Assembly: GCA_015143295.1 (NCBI GenBank) | Contig: CM026570.1 | Span: 8,022,047-8,086,046, forward strand | Length of the DNA stretch: 64,000 nucleotides | Source: Tetracentron sinense | Taxonomy: Eukaryota > Streptophyta > Magnoliopsida > Trochodendrales > Trochodendraceae | Direction: 5' to 3' | In this document: positions 46,560 through 57,029 of the stretch, in pieces | Numbering within the stretch: the stretch's first letter is position 1 | Layout: each line of letters starts with the position of its first letter | Translations under genes and position numbers: made by a program | Notes under the pieces: model-generated | Told to the model about the DNA's origin: nothing | The model's database searches: none | What the model saw: only the letters and a program-made list of their open reading frames with translations

Positions 46560-46653
46560 TTCGGGTCAGGTAGATTTTGGTTTGTAAACAAATATCGGAC
46601 CTGGTTATAAACGGGTAGAAATGGGCAAACCCGGACCATCGACGGCGTCCTCA
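46560..46653. mobile_element. Probable 5' terminus of a hAT element
   Basis: Read on the minus strand from 46653: ACGCCGTCGATGGTCCGGG, TTTGCCCATTTCTACCCG, then CCTGACCCGAACTAAC. This resembles a decayed hAT terminus (TAGGGGTGTCAATGG-type) with CCCG subterminal repeats. It lies just upstream of the putative first exon of the transposase-like gene. A matching 3' terminus was not found. Confidence 0.42.
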
Positions 46654-46659
46654 ACCAAA

Positions 46660-47935
46660 CCCATTTAAATTTATTAATCATATTCCAAAATTTAATTACA
46701 TGTGAACTTGAATTTACTCTGTATATAATTAAGACTTAGGAAACCTGAGAGAATCTCAAGTCTATAATTAAACATGCATAATAATAAATTAGCTACATCT
46801 CATAAGTCATGACCTGTTGGGTCAGGGGATCTGATCTAATTATATAATGGGTTTATGAAACAAAACCCGATACTTTTCACGGGTTCAAATAATAACCCTA
46901 CGGTTGGTGGGTCGGGTACAAAATTCCTGTTATAATTACTGTTCTCATAAGATCATGCACCTGAAGTATTTCAAAAGATTTTGAGTTTTTTTGTTTTTTT
47001 ATATATAATGTTAATTATTGAGATTAAAATTAAATATAATTGCAAACTAAGTTTCTTCTTTTGTGTTTTGGGTGAAATGAAATTGGCTTTGCTTTCAGAT
47101 AGATAAATCGAGAGTAATTATGTACTATTATGTGTAACCAAAACAAAAACAAAAAAAATTATGTACTCTTATGTCAAACCATTGTTTTTTAAACAAATAA
47201 TTTTTCAATGAGGAATGCTAGCCTCAAAAGCAAAGTTTTACCGTTGTTGCTTTAACCCAATGTAAAAGCAACTTATAAAATCAAAAAACACGTGTTGTTT
47301 ATCTCTGCGAGTTTGAAATTTTGCATCCGTGGTTTTTGGCACACCGGTTTATATATTGAGAAGTGATTGAAAACTTTGGATAATACCTACTATCAAAAGC
47401 TAAGCCACTTGATTCATAATCTAATGGAGCTAAGAATTAAGGTAGGGCCCACCATTCAATGCATATATGCGTGTGGACTGTTGGATTTAAAATTTAACGG
47501 TACAGCTCTCCTTAGTAAGTCCTATCAAGAGTTTTCGATCACTACTTTCCTTCTATATTTGGGAGAGCAATATTGACAATGAGCACTTTGTGCGAGCAAA
47601 AGCATGCATTACCGTAGATGGTGATTCAGGACAATTTGCGGTACTAATCTTTATCTTAATGTACTAATCTTTGTCTTAGTGTCCTTTATCTTTCTATTCT
47701 CATAAAATCTTTAAATATACAAAATAAAAACTAAGGGAGTGCTAGCCCCCTTGCTTGCTTATTGTAAGTTGTGGATTTTGCAAGTGCTGAGTTGGACAGC
47801 CATGTGAAGACTACAAGGATGAAGGTGGAAATGATCACTAAGTCAGCCTAAACTTGAGTATAACCATACTGACTAGGACAGTTTTGAGGAGATAAATGGT
47901 TGTGAAATGGAGGACAATAAAGCACACTTAAGAGA
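46660..47935. other. Intergenic, no recognised gene
   Basis: AT-rich. GGGTCGGGT-type motifs at 46805-46920 suggest a further hAT-like fragment. Confidence 0.35.
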
Positions 47936-48594
47936 GAAGTGTCGCGACCCAAAACTCACTCTAAGAGTTAGAGTAAATCTCGAACGACTTATCATGACCT
48001 ACATGACATGCTTAACAAACCATCCTACAAAACACACGGAACATATACAATAGAGGATAAAATAGTGTAAACATATACTAACATGGCACAACGGAAGTCT
48101 AACAAAACATTTTATTTATATATATAATTCAAGTTCTATACAGAAGTGAAATCAACAAAAACAAGGTGCGGACATGCCCGCCAAAATACATGGGTATAAA
48201 ATCTCTCATGCTCACTCACACTCACTTAGAATCTACCACCTAATAATGGCCCTCTACATGAGGCTCCTCAACAGGGACCTCCTCGAAGTACTTCTCTCAC
48301 TCCCATAGACCGGGAGCACATATGTCAAAGGGAGCAGCTGCTCCACTAACACCCGCTGACATCAAATGTACGGCTGAGTATTGAAACACTCAGCGGGTAC
48401 CAAATACTAACCAATAGTCATAGCAACATAATAATGAAAATAAAACAGAAGCAATTCATGTCATAACAGGAAGATAAACAGTTTATATTTCATGCTTGCA
48501 TCACATCAAAGCCAAGAAAACTCTTGAAATCATCGTGTGCTTGACTTGACTTGAAATACTCTTTTCGTGCTTGAAAACTTATCGTGTCATGGTC

Positions 48595-48690
48595 TGTTTT
48601 GTTTGTCTTGTCTTGTTTGTCTTGTCATGTCATGTTTGTCATGTCGTGTTATGCGTGTCATGTCGTGTCGTGCATGTCATGTCATGAAAT
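48595..48690. repeat. TGTCATG-type microsatellite
   Basis: Irregular repeats of TGTC(A/G)TG(T/C). The Cys/Met-rich open frame across it is an artefact of the repeat. Confidence 0.8.
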
Positions 48691-48759
48691 TAAATTGTTC
48701 GTGCTTGCTTGCTTGGAATTTAAACATGCTCATGCGCTTGGGATGTTAGTGCCCTTGAA

Positions 48760-48920
48760 CAACTTGAAGAGATGGTGGTGTAAACCCCCTCTTTTGCGAA
48801 ACATGGAATAAAGCAACTTGAAGTGAGAGAAGTGTAAAACCTCATCTTTTACGAAAATGCAATGAAGCAACTTGAATGGAGGGAAGTGTAAACCCCCTCT
48901 TTTGTAAAAATACAATAAAG
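48760..48920. repeat. Three-copy minisatellite, unit about 56 bp
   Basis: Three direct units share CAACTTGAA, GTGTAAACCCCCTCTTTTG and a following AATAAAG/AATGAAG, with mismatches. Confidence 0.8.
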
Positions 48921-50799
48921 TAACATGCATGCTTGGAGGCGCACTAACATCTTGCTTGACGTGTTCTTGCCTTAATAACCCAAACCGTGTACCTTAGTAT
49001 CCGCTCCTGCTCTCAAACATCGCTCTCACAGTTTGAGAGCGGATTCGCCATGAGAGCACGGTTTGCCATTTTGGAGAGCGCGGTTTCAAATTGTGAAAAT
49101 CTCGGTTGATTTGAAGGGCAGAAAATCGTTATTTTTGAAGTTATTGGAATCATTTAACCACTGTAAGTAGCGTCGAAAGAAGAAGAGGGCGGAAGGAAGA
49201 TGATGAACTGTTCTTTTATATTTTACCCTTATTAAGTGTGCGAAAGCTGCAAAGGTCTTTTCTTTCATCATGTCACTTCACACATTTATTTAAAAATTTT
49301 TATTTTCTTTCTTTTATACCTATCCAATCCTTACGTCTATCTCTATCCACAAGTACATAAATATTAACCGATTGAATATCAATCGATCAATAGATCTTTC
49401 AAATCTCTTAAAATATATTTTATGGTTGAGAATTAAAATAAATGAAAGTTTTTCTACATCTTATTTGCTTTGACTAGATATTGTATGTTTTATTAATTTT
49501 AAAATAATTTTCAAAAATCTATATAGACGCTCCGGAGGCGCTCTTAACATTATTATAAATTGGAATTTGACGCTCTCGCGTTCTCGCCCCCGCTCGCCGC
49601 TTTGGTTACTTAGGTTCTTGCTCTTGTCAAAAGCGATGCAAAATATATCTTAGGATATGTCCTACCTCTATTTACCAACCCTTAGGTTTGACTTTGTCAT
49701 GGTGTTCGTGAATCGAGAATAAAACCATTGTTCTTGAAAAACCCGATAAACCATGTCATGCATGTTGTGCTCGTGAAGCCGTGTACATACTTTATCTTGG
49801 AATTAAACGCGACATTGAAAATAATAATACATGGAATAATATTATTTCAACACATAAGAATATTCATGCCATTATAAAAAAACGAGTAACACACTATCAT
49901 AAAACCCTAGAAATTTCATATGCCTTAAATCATGTTTTTCTTGATCAATGTTTCATCCAATCCATCTATCATCCATGTGTGTTCATTATTGGTAAAATAC
50001 CCTTCCCATTTCATTCATTACAACATCCACATGGCATCCATCGCCCATCACATTCTTCATCCATCAATTTCATCACATTCTTATGCTTGAAATTTGGGGA
50101 AAACCCACAAAATGAAGAAAATGATAAGAAGATGAAGTAGAAGAGTAGCATAGGGTACCGGCCTTGAAAAATGAAAGAAAACCCTTGGGAAATGTCGTGG
50201 AAGACATTGCCGAGCTTGGAGAAGGAACTCCACGTGTGCTTGAGCTTTAAATTGAGAAATTCAAGCTTTTTGGATGATCTAGGGTTCTCAAACCCTTGAT
50301 CGTTCTCTCAAATGGGGAGAACCTTTAGGAACCCTAGGTTCTCTCTTCCTCTCTCTCAAAATCCTCAAGTATGAGCTTTGAGGGTTTATGAAATCTTCAC
50401 CCACGATTTTGGGCTTATATAGAAGAAAAGGGAGTCAAAGACCCATTTACCTTCAATGATTTGGCAAAAACCAACCAAAAGGGCAAAATCCCGCATGATC
50501 GGTCGACTGGTCAAAAATGACCTCTCTGGAATAAAGCCCATACAAAAAGTGCGATGTTCGGTCGATCGGTAATGGGTATCAGTCGACCGGTGACTGTTCG
50601 GTCGACCGATTCCTTATGTTTTTATCCATTTTGCTGTTTTCTCTCATTTTTCCCACTTTGATATTTCGACCATAACTTTTGACTCGTTTGTCGGATTTTG
50701 ACGATTCAACTTGCGTTGGACTTGTCATTCAAAGATGAACATTTCTGGTATTTTAGAATCTTTCAATTCTTCTTTATTTATTAATTAGACTGCGTGAAA

Positions 50800-51598
50800 T
50801 GCCAATTGGGGATGAGAACGCTATTCATTAGGTACGAAAAGTTTCAAGATGCTACAAGAAGAGTACCGAGAGCAGTCTTAGCTGGACTGGAGAGCAAGTT
50901 GGAGAAGATGAGTTCCTGGTCCGGAATCTCAGTCCAGTATTGTGCTATTTTTTCCATAGGGAGTGTTCCCTATTTATAGACTTGGCAAAAGCACTTCATA
51001 CCCCGAAAATAATAAGCATTATTTAACTAATTAATGTTATCAAATCTGGATATCTCAGGCGTAAGCCTTATCTAATCACGAATATCTCGCGTCACTTTCT
51101 CAAGTGCCCATGACGACATTTACTCTTTCTCATACACTAAGTGGTCTGACACAGGCGGCACCCCACTTTGCAGTCTTGTTGCCGGACGCGCAAAAACGAA
51201 GGTGTTTGCCTTTGTCAGCGATCCTCTCTACCCACCAAACCACAATTCTCATTTTTTTTCCCGAATATTTACCAAATCGTGAGGTGTCATAACTTGCAAA
51301 CGACAGATATTACCATGTCTTGAGGTGCAATAACTCACAGTTGACTGATAATTTATAAAGGCAATGCAGCCTGTTAACCATGGATTTCATACTTGTTCGA
51401 AGTGTTGTGACCCACAGATAACAAGTGTTATTACAAAGGCATAATATTAAAGTTCGAGGTGCCAACCCACATGTAAAGGACTTTATCTTAGGCATTTGTC
51501 CTCCTTTAGTTAAACAGTTTATTTGTAATTGCATACCCAAGACGCAAAGGTCCGTAAAATGGATAGATTAACTAAAGATTAAATATTAATCATTTTTA
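50800..51598. other. Intergenic, no recognised feature
   Basis: No gene or defined element. Repeated CTTGAGGTGCAATAACTCAC-like phrases at 51270-51450 hint at a decayed tandem repeat. Confidence 0.4.
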
Positions 51599-51599
51599 G

Positions 51600-51800
51600 C
51601 ATCCAGGATGCATCTGGAAGGGTTGAGGGTGCTCGGAGGCACGGTCACCTTTCGAATCCGAAAGAGCCGAGTGTGCCCGGAGGCACCGTCACCTGTCGAA
51701 CATATTTTAGCACCGACAGTGCACCTGAAAGGACCGAGTGTGTCCGGAGGCACGTCACCTGTCGAACATGTTTTAGCACCAACACTGCACCCAAAAGAGT
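51600..51800. repeat. Minisatellite of about three 60-70 bp units
   Basis: Repeated CGGAGGCAC, GTCACCTGTCGAACAT and TTTTAGCACC phrases in direct order; the first unit is the most diverged. Confidence 0.8.
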
Positions 51801-51810
51801 CTACGCGTCT

Positions 51811-51906
51811 CACTATTCCTCCATGTCACACTAGCAAAAGTGACCATCAACACATATACACTATTCCTCCATGTCACACTAGCAAAAGTGACCATCAACA
51901 CATATA
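51811..51906. repeat. Perfect 48 bp tandem duplication
   Basis: 51811-51858 and 51859-51906 are identical 48 bp units (CACTATTCCTCCATGTCACA... to CACATATA). Perfect identity indicates a recent duplication. Confidence 0.93.
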
Positions 51907-51909
51907 AAA

Positions 51910-52990
51910 GAGAGAAATCAAATAGTTTGGTTGGAGCTTATTAAAAAGTATTTTGATATTTCTCATTTATCTGACAATTAATGGTAATGCAACTGTTTGG
52001 AGAATGTAGCTCTAAACCCAGATTTTTTTGTGTGTAAATATATAAATGCTACACGTTATTATTCGAAAACATCAAAAGAGAGTGATATATATTAGCATCC
52101 GCCAATATATACATACAAATAAATATATAAATATATACAGGATAAGCTCTGGGTCGGTGGTACCACTTACCAGCCTAGGGTGAACCAAAGGCCATGCCTT
52201 ATAACACATTAACTTAGGGCCCTAAAATGTCTAGGGTTTTGAAATCATGGGATTTTTTTAATTTTGAATTTTGAAGGAATCACATAAAATGTAAAAACCC
52301 AAACATTTTATAAGTATAAGATAAAAAGAAAAGATTATCAGATAAAAAGAAAAGATTCTTATATTTTTAAAGAATTTCTGTAAAATGTTAAAAACTCCTA
52401 AATTTTAAAGGATTTCTTAAATTTTTTGTGTTTCGTTTTTATAACAGAGTTTAATTACACAGTGGAGCTCTTGTTCACAATGGAAAAGTAGAGCTCCTCT
52501 TTTTTTGTGTAAGGCAGTGAAGAGAGACGGTGTCAGTTTTGCAAAACAATCTCTCTTTAATTACAAAATATATTGTCACCCCTAATAGGTAAACAGAAAT
52601 GCTAGCCATATTGGTAAATCTTCTAGAGACCAACTTGGTGGCTACAAATGTCATACATTTCCTAATTTTTACTTTTTTCATCTGTTAAAAACATCAAACA
52701 TCTCCACGTGTTATACTTAGTCTTGCATTATACTTAGTCTTATGTCTATGAAAAAATTTGGAGTAAATGCGATTGGGCTAGCACTCCTCATAGGTAAAAA
52801 TGGAAGCTCTCTTTTTGGATGAAGTAGAGCTCGCTTTATATTTGAACTCTTTTATAAATTTGTCTTATATATTCTTGTTTTTTAAAGAACAATCGAAAAT
52901 TGTTCCAAGGAGAACGAGGTCTTGGTTATCGCTAAGTCGACGCCCTAAGGCCATGCTGTCCTACTAGCATGATGCTAGCATTGCTCTAAG
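51910..52990. other. Intergenic, no recognised gene
   Basis: AT-rich. A 21 bp direct repeat (AGATAAAAAGAAAAGATT) lies at about 52319-52352. No gene family was recognised. Confidence 0.4.
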
Positions 52991-52996
52991 ATTATA

Positions 52997-53170
52997 GAGT
53001 CCGGATGGACAACAATGCTTGTTGTTGCGCTGTTTCTCATCTGTGTCTAGCTTGGATTGGGGCCCACCCTCTATTCACATGGAGTCCACCCTTATTGATG
53101 TATGACCTTCCCCTGTCAGACACAGGACGGACAACAGTACAACAACGAGTGTTGTTGCCCATCCGAACTC
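52997..53170. mobile_element. MITE with GAGTYCGGATGGRCAACA ends
   Basis: Inverted ends: GAGTCCGGATGGACAACA on the left and, reverse-complemented from the right, GAGTTCGGATGGGCAACA, continuing about 50 bp into the element (inner AGACACAG/CTGTGTCT). No clear TSD. It lies about 400 bp upstream of the TATA box of the gene at 53658 and is related to 56515-56645. Confidence 0.78.
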
Positions 53171-53570
53171 AAGAGTATATCATGTTGGCATTGTTCATTT
53201 GCGAGGGGATTCCAAGCATATGAAGGGACTTAGTCCTTCCTTGTTAGGGTTGGACGTTTGTACACCTTATGTTACAACAACAAAAAAAAAATTTGTTTGT
53301 TCGTAAGAGTTCATGTTAAGCGAGTGTGTCTCTCTCTAACATAGCCAAGTGCTCTCTCTTACCAACTGCCTTTGTTCTTTTAGGATGATCATCCCCATCG
53401 TTACTTGCTAAAATGAGCTTAAGTCCACACAACACCATCTCACTACAACGTCACTCTCAACCCATGCGGAAGAAAACGACCAAGCCAATATTAAAGACAA
53501 ATGATCTAAACATGTCGCTACTGCTTGCGCTAGCCGCGTACCCCCCACTAGCACCAAAACTCCACCACCC

Positions 53571-53578
53571 TATAAAAT
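53571..53578 (+). promoter_or_regulatory. TATA box of the basic-7S-globulin-like gene
   Basis: TATAAAAT lies 80 nt upstream of the ATG at 53658. It predicts a start site near 53600-53610 and supports the 53658 start codon over the upstream in-frame ATG at 53586. Confidence 0.7.
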
Positions 53579-53657
53579 ACGCACCGTGCTCAGTATCATC
53601 CACCAGTCACTACTACTACTACTACACTATCTTCTCCTCACAACCCGTCTTCCTTCA

Positions 53658-54923
53658 ATGGCTTCTTTTCTTAGTTTTCTTCTGTTATTTTCTCTCCTTC
53701 TCATCTCTCTCTCTCATGCCCAAAGACACTTGAAGCCGAACACACTCGTCTTGCCCGTCAGTAAAGATGGGGCGACACATCTCTATGTGACTACCATCCA
53801 CAAGAGAACTCCCCTCTTGCCTGTACCATTTGTTCTAGACCTCAATGGCCTGTTCTTATGGGTAAATTGCGAGCATCAGTACTTGTCATCGACCTACCGC
53901 GCTCCCCGTTGCCACTCAGCGCAATGCTCAATTGCCAATACTCACCGGTGCCGCACATGTCCTTCTCCGGCTAGGCCCGGGTGCCATAACAATACATGTA
54001 GCCTAGTACCTGTGAACCCTGTTACTAATAAGAGTGGGAATGGGGAGCTTGCACAAGATGTCCTCTCAATACAATTAACAGACGGGTCGAACTCCGGTCC
54101 CATGGTTACTGTCCCTGGCTTCCTCTTTGCTTGTGCACCAGCCTTCTTATTGCAAGGACCACTTCCAATTGGTGTTCAAGGAATAGCAGGACTAGGAAGG
54201 ACTCAAATTGCATTACCTACTCAACTTGCCTCCCACTTCGGGTTTCGACCAAAGTTCGCCTTATGTCTTACTTCCTCGGCCAGCAATGGTGTCATTTTCT
54301 TCGGCGATGGGCCTTATATGATGCTTCCGGGTATCGATATTTCACAGGCAATTGGCCATACCCCACTGGTCATAAGTCCTCAAGGAGAGTACTATATAGG
54401 AGTGAGATCCATAAGAATCAATAACAAGCTTGTTCCACTCAATACATCCTTGTTGTCCAAGAACATATATGGTTTCAGTGGAACCATGATCAGCACTGTT
54501 GTTCCTTATACCATTCTTGAAACCTCCATTTACAAGGCTGTTACACAATTCTTCGCTAATGAGCTCTATTGGGTCCATAGAGTGGCACCTGTGGCACCTT
54601 TTGGTGTATGCTTTAACTCGACTAATATCACAAGTACAAGAGTTGGGCCTGGTGTTCCGAACATCGATCTTGTGTTGCAGAATGAAAATGTGGTTTGGAG
54701 GATCTTTGGAGTGAATTCCATGGTTCGGACCGGGCAGGATGTGTTGTGTTTGGGGTTCGTGGATGGAGGGCCGCACCCTATGGCTTCGATCGTTATAGGG
54801 GGACACCAACTGGAGGATAATCTTCTACAGTTTGATCTGAGTAGGTCATCGTTGGGGTTCAGTTCATCACTCTTGTTCAGGCGAACTAGTTGTGCCAACT
54901 TCAACTTTACATCCAATTCCTAG
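53658..54923 (+). CDS. Basic 7S globulin / xylanase-inhibitor-like protein
   Basis: An intronless 421 aa secreted protein with an aspartic-protease fold. The start at 53658 begins MASFLSFLLLFSLLLISLSH, a clear signal peptide with likely cleavage after Ala21; an in-frame ATG at 53586 is upstream and lies near the predicted transcription start. The N-terminal lobe has FVLDLNGLFLWVNC (residues 58-71) where proteases have DTG; Asp61 remains. The second active site reads GFSGTMISTV (272-281), with Ser replacing the catalytic Asp. Twelve cysteines, VQGIAGLGRTQIALPTQL (173-190) and IVIGGHQLEDNLLQFDL (378-394) fit the family of soybean basic 7S globulin, carrot EDGP and cereal TAXI inhibitors. Members lack protease activity, bind microbial glycosyl hydrolases and are extracellular. 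The exact target is unknown. Confidence 0.93.
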   Translation: MASFLSFLLLFSLLLISLSHAQRHLKPNTLVLPVSKDGATHLYVTTIHKRTPLLPVPFVLDLNGLFLWVNCEHQYLSSTYRAPRCHSAQCSIANTHRCRTCPSPARPGCHNNTCSLVPVNPVTNKSGNGELAQDVLSIQLTDGSNSGPMVTVPGFLFACAPAFLLQGPLPIGVQGIAGLGRTQIALPTQLASHFGFRPKFALCLTSSASNGVIFFGDGPYMMLPGIDISQAIGHTPLVISPQGEYYIGVRSIRINNKLVPLNTSLLSKNIYGFSGTMISTVVPYTILETSIYKAVTQFFANELYWVHRVAPVAPFGVCFNSTNITSTRVGPGVPNIDLVLQNENVVWRIFGVNSMVRTGQDVLCLGFVDGGPHPMASIVIGGHQLEDNLLQFDLSRSSLGFSSSLLFRRTSCANFNFTSNS

Positions 54924-54929
54924 AGAGAG

Positions 54930-55245
54930 CTTGATAATATAAATATGTACATGCAATCTTATGTTTATGTCTCCGAGTAGTTATATTGTTAATAGATGGA
55001 AGTCCTTGTCTGTGATGGCCTAAGCTCTCCTTTTGCATATCCAACTTAATTAAACAACCATGTTTCCATTAAGATCAGCACCTCAAGCTTCATATATGGA
55101 GCAACAATTTAACCAGGAACATGCTCAATGGCGCAAGAATTACATGAGGCAATTGGTAGTAATTGCCACCCGATTTCGCGATATGTCTCCGACTAAAGCT
55201 CTTGGTTCCAGTAATTGGTAAATTAACATATATTTAGAAATACTC
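54930..55245. other. 3' flank of the basic-7S-globulin-like gene
   Basis: Presumed 3'UTR: an AATATAAATATG-type A/T-rich signal lies at about 54935-54946. No other feature was seen. Confidence 0.4.
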
Positions 55246-55249
55246 TAAC

Positions 55250-55409
55250 CTTATGTTTGGTTGCCGAGAAAAAATTATAAACATGGAAAAAAAAAGAAAA
55301 GAAAAGAAAATTGGACAAAACATAACTAAAAATTGTATTGGAAATCCAAAATTTTCTTTTCTTTTCCATGTTTTCTCCTATTTTCTCGACAACCAAACAT
55401 AGCATAAGG
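55250..55409. mobile_element. Foldback MITE with GTTTGGTTG ends
   Basis: Left CTTATGTTTGGTTGCCGAGA and right TCTCGACAACCAAACATAGC are inverted copies. The arms extend to AACATGGAAAA/TTTTCCATGTT around an A/G-rich centre. It is about 160 bp, almost entirely stem, with no coding content. Confidence 0.82.
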
Positions 55410-56140
55410 TCAGTAGTGCTTCTGCATGTGCATATAGATGACAACATTTGCAATGTGGAAGCACATATAATAGACGACAACGGAGTTCATTATACCACTT
55501 TTTCTTGGGGTTAGGCTGACCAAACTAGAATATATAAATCACAAAAATTTACTATTTAAGATAAGAACAATCACTAGCATCTGCAAATTTTTGCTATTAA
55601 GATCATCAGAAATAAGAGTTCTCCAACTCATTTTACAATTCAGACGTTTGTTTTGTAACATGTTCTCTAAGGTATGTGTCTAGAATATATTCTTTAACCT
55701 AATTAGTTCAATCAAGGTATATGAATAACTAGAATATTTTCTTCAACTCTGTTTCATATATACTATCTAGTCATGGGATGTTCTTAATATCTTAACCTTA
55801 GGCTGACCTAGTATTTCGGGGAATTGATCGGTCTGGTTAGGGATTGTCCACCTTAGGAGAAAGGGCTGGTGGCTGGTGCTGAGCACCAGGAACATTTCCG
55901 ACCAAGAAATAATCAATATCTCCCTACCCGCATCAATTCCATCCGGCCCATCCCTAACTTTAACGGGCCGGGCCTCCCAAGCATTTCTCCTACTTTCATA
56001 CGGGGAAAATCGTCTTGAGTGACGAATTTTCACACCTCTGTTTTTTTTTTTTTTTTTTTTAGAGGGAGGAATGCTAAGCACACTCCCACAAGTCAAAAAA
56101 TTTTCATCACTTTACCTAGCTCCTTTGATAATAAAATATA
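55410..56140. other. Intergenic, no recognised gene
   Basis: No family was recognised. Includes a T-run at about 56041-56060. Confidence 0.4.
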
Positions 56141-56144
56141 GAGT

Positions 56145-56303
56145 AATGTTAACTCTACTCTCAGCCAACCCATATTCTCACTCTCTACCAACCACCTATC
56201 CCTTTTTTTTGGTGAGAGAGTCTTTTAAATCATTACAAAATGGACAGGTGGTTGGTGGAGGGTGAGAGTAGGGTTGATTGAGAGTAGGGCTAGCACTCTT
56301 CTA
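56145..56303. mobile_element. Foldback MITE, CTACTCTCA arms
   Basis: The left arm (AACTCTACTCTCAGCCAACC, CTACCAACCACCTATCCC) is the inverse of the right arm (GGACAGGTGGTTGGTGGAGG, GTAGGGTTGATTGAGAGTAG). The loop contains a T-run. A single arm of the same family lies at 28553-28625. Confidence 0.78.
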
Positions 56304-56514
56304 AAATATATATTTTATGTCACAACCAACTTGTGGGATCCATGCAAAGTATTAACTCCTTAAGTTTTTTTTTTTTTGGGTTTAAGGTCATCATCTAACA
56401 CACACACACATACAATCAAACCTATGGTAATTGCTAAGGTGCCTTAAGGGTAGATCCACACACCCACTCTAAATGGGTCCGACTAATTCGGAGGAGTGGA
56501 TGCCCCCTTATACA

Positions 56515-56645
56515 CGAGTTTGGATGGGCAATAGCGCATGCTGTTGCGCTGTTGCCCCTTTGTGTCTTGAGAAAAGTAGGCCTACCATTTTTGGATGTGG
56601 GTTGAATATGGGGGCCACCAGTTGCGCTGTTGCCCATCCGAACTC
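56515..56645. mobile_element. Short Mutator-type MITE with 9 bp TSD
   Basis: The left end CGAGTTTGGATGGGCAATAG is the inverse of the right end TTGCCCATCCGAACTC. It is flanked by CCTTATACA (56506-56514) and CCTTATACG (56646-56654), an 8 of 9 match. A 131 bp relative of 52997-53170. Confidence 0.82.
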
Positions 56646-56945
56646 CCTTATACGTCTTGCGGAGTCTAGTACCCAACTGATGTGGGACCTAAGGAGGGTT
56701 CTAGTACCCAACTGATGTGGGACCTAAGGAGGGTTAGTAATATCTTAAGGTTACTCTATTTAGTCTATAGAATCGCTGATTTTCTGACTTCTAATCAGAT
56801 AGTCTACACACTTCCTATTAGGTTGATCTTTTGTCATATCTCTCTAAGGGACCACATATCCTACACCCAACTGTCGAATTTGAAAAACTCACGCCACATA
56901 TCCTTCAATTTATGTGAAGCAACTTAAGGATAAAGCAGTTGAAGT

Positions 56946-57023
56946 TGGCTTAAGATACTTAAGGATGCAGCTTATGATGTGGATGACATATAGGATGAGT
57001 GTGCTATCGAAGCTCTCTCATTA
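56946..57023 (+). pseudogene. CC-NBS-LRR resistance gene relic (coiled-coil segment)
   Basis: One frame reads SWLKILKDAAYDVDDI, a TAG stop, then DECAIEALS. This is the highly conserved WLK-LKD-AYDVDD-LDE-ATEAL signature of the Rx-type N-terminal coiled coil in CC-NBS-LRR immune receptors. Only about 25 codons survive, with one stop; no NB-ARC (P-loop) or LRR text was seen nearby. It is a tiny fragment, probably carried here by duplication or a transposon. Confidence 0.72.
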
Positions 57024-57029
57024 ACAGTA

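Larger units (their letters stand above)
47940..50790. mobile_element. LTR-retrotransposon-like sequence, boundaries uncertain
   Basis: It begins TGTCGCGACCCAAAACTCAC, a form common to plant gypsy-type LTR starts. Later it contains GGTCGACCGATTCC-type text and a TTTTGACTCGTTTGTCGGAT block typical of LTR interiors. No second LTR, primer-binding site, coding domain or TSD was found. It may be a truncated solo LTR carrying an insertion around 49000-49620 (GAGAGCG-rich ends). Confidence 0.35.

Noticed and set aside
48567-48811. Cys/Met-rich open frames
   Set aside because: Produced by the TGTCATG microsatellite; no protein family.
49000-49620. hAT-type MITE with GAGAGCG ends inside the LTR-like region
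   Set aside because: The end sequences are more direct than inverted and the flanking TACCTTAG/TTACTTAG match is weak.
53586-53657. Upstream in-frame ATG that would add 24 residues to the basic-7S-globulin-like protein
   Set aside because: It lies only 8 nt after the TATA box, probably upstream of or at the transcription start. The ATG at 53658 gives a clean signal peptide.
54342-54809. 155-codon antisense open frame within the basic-7S-globulin-like gene
   Set aside because: Antisense shadow of a well-supported coding frame.
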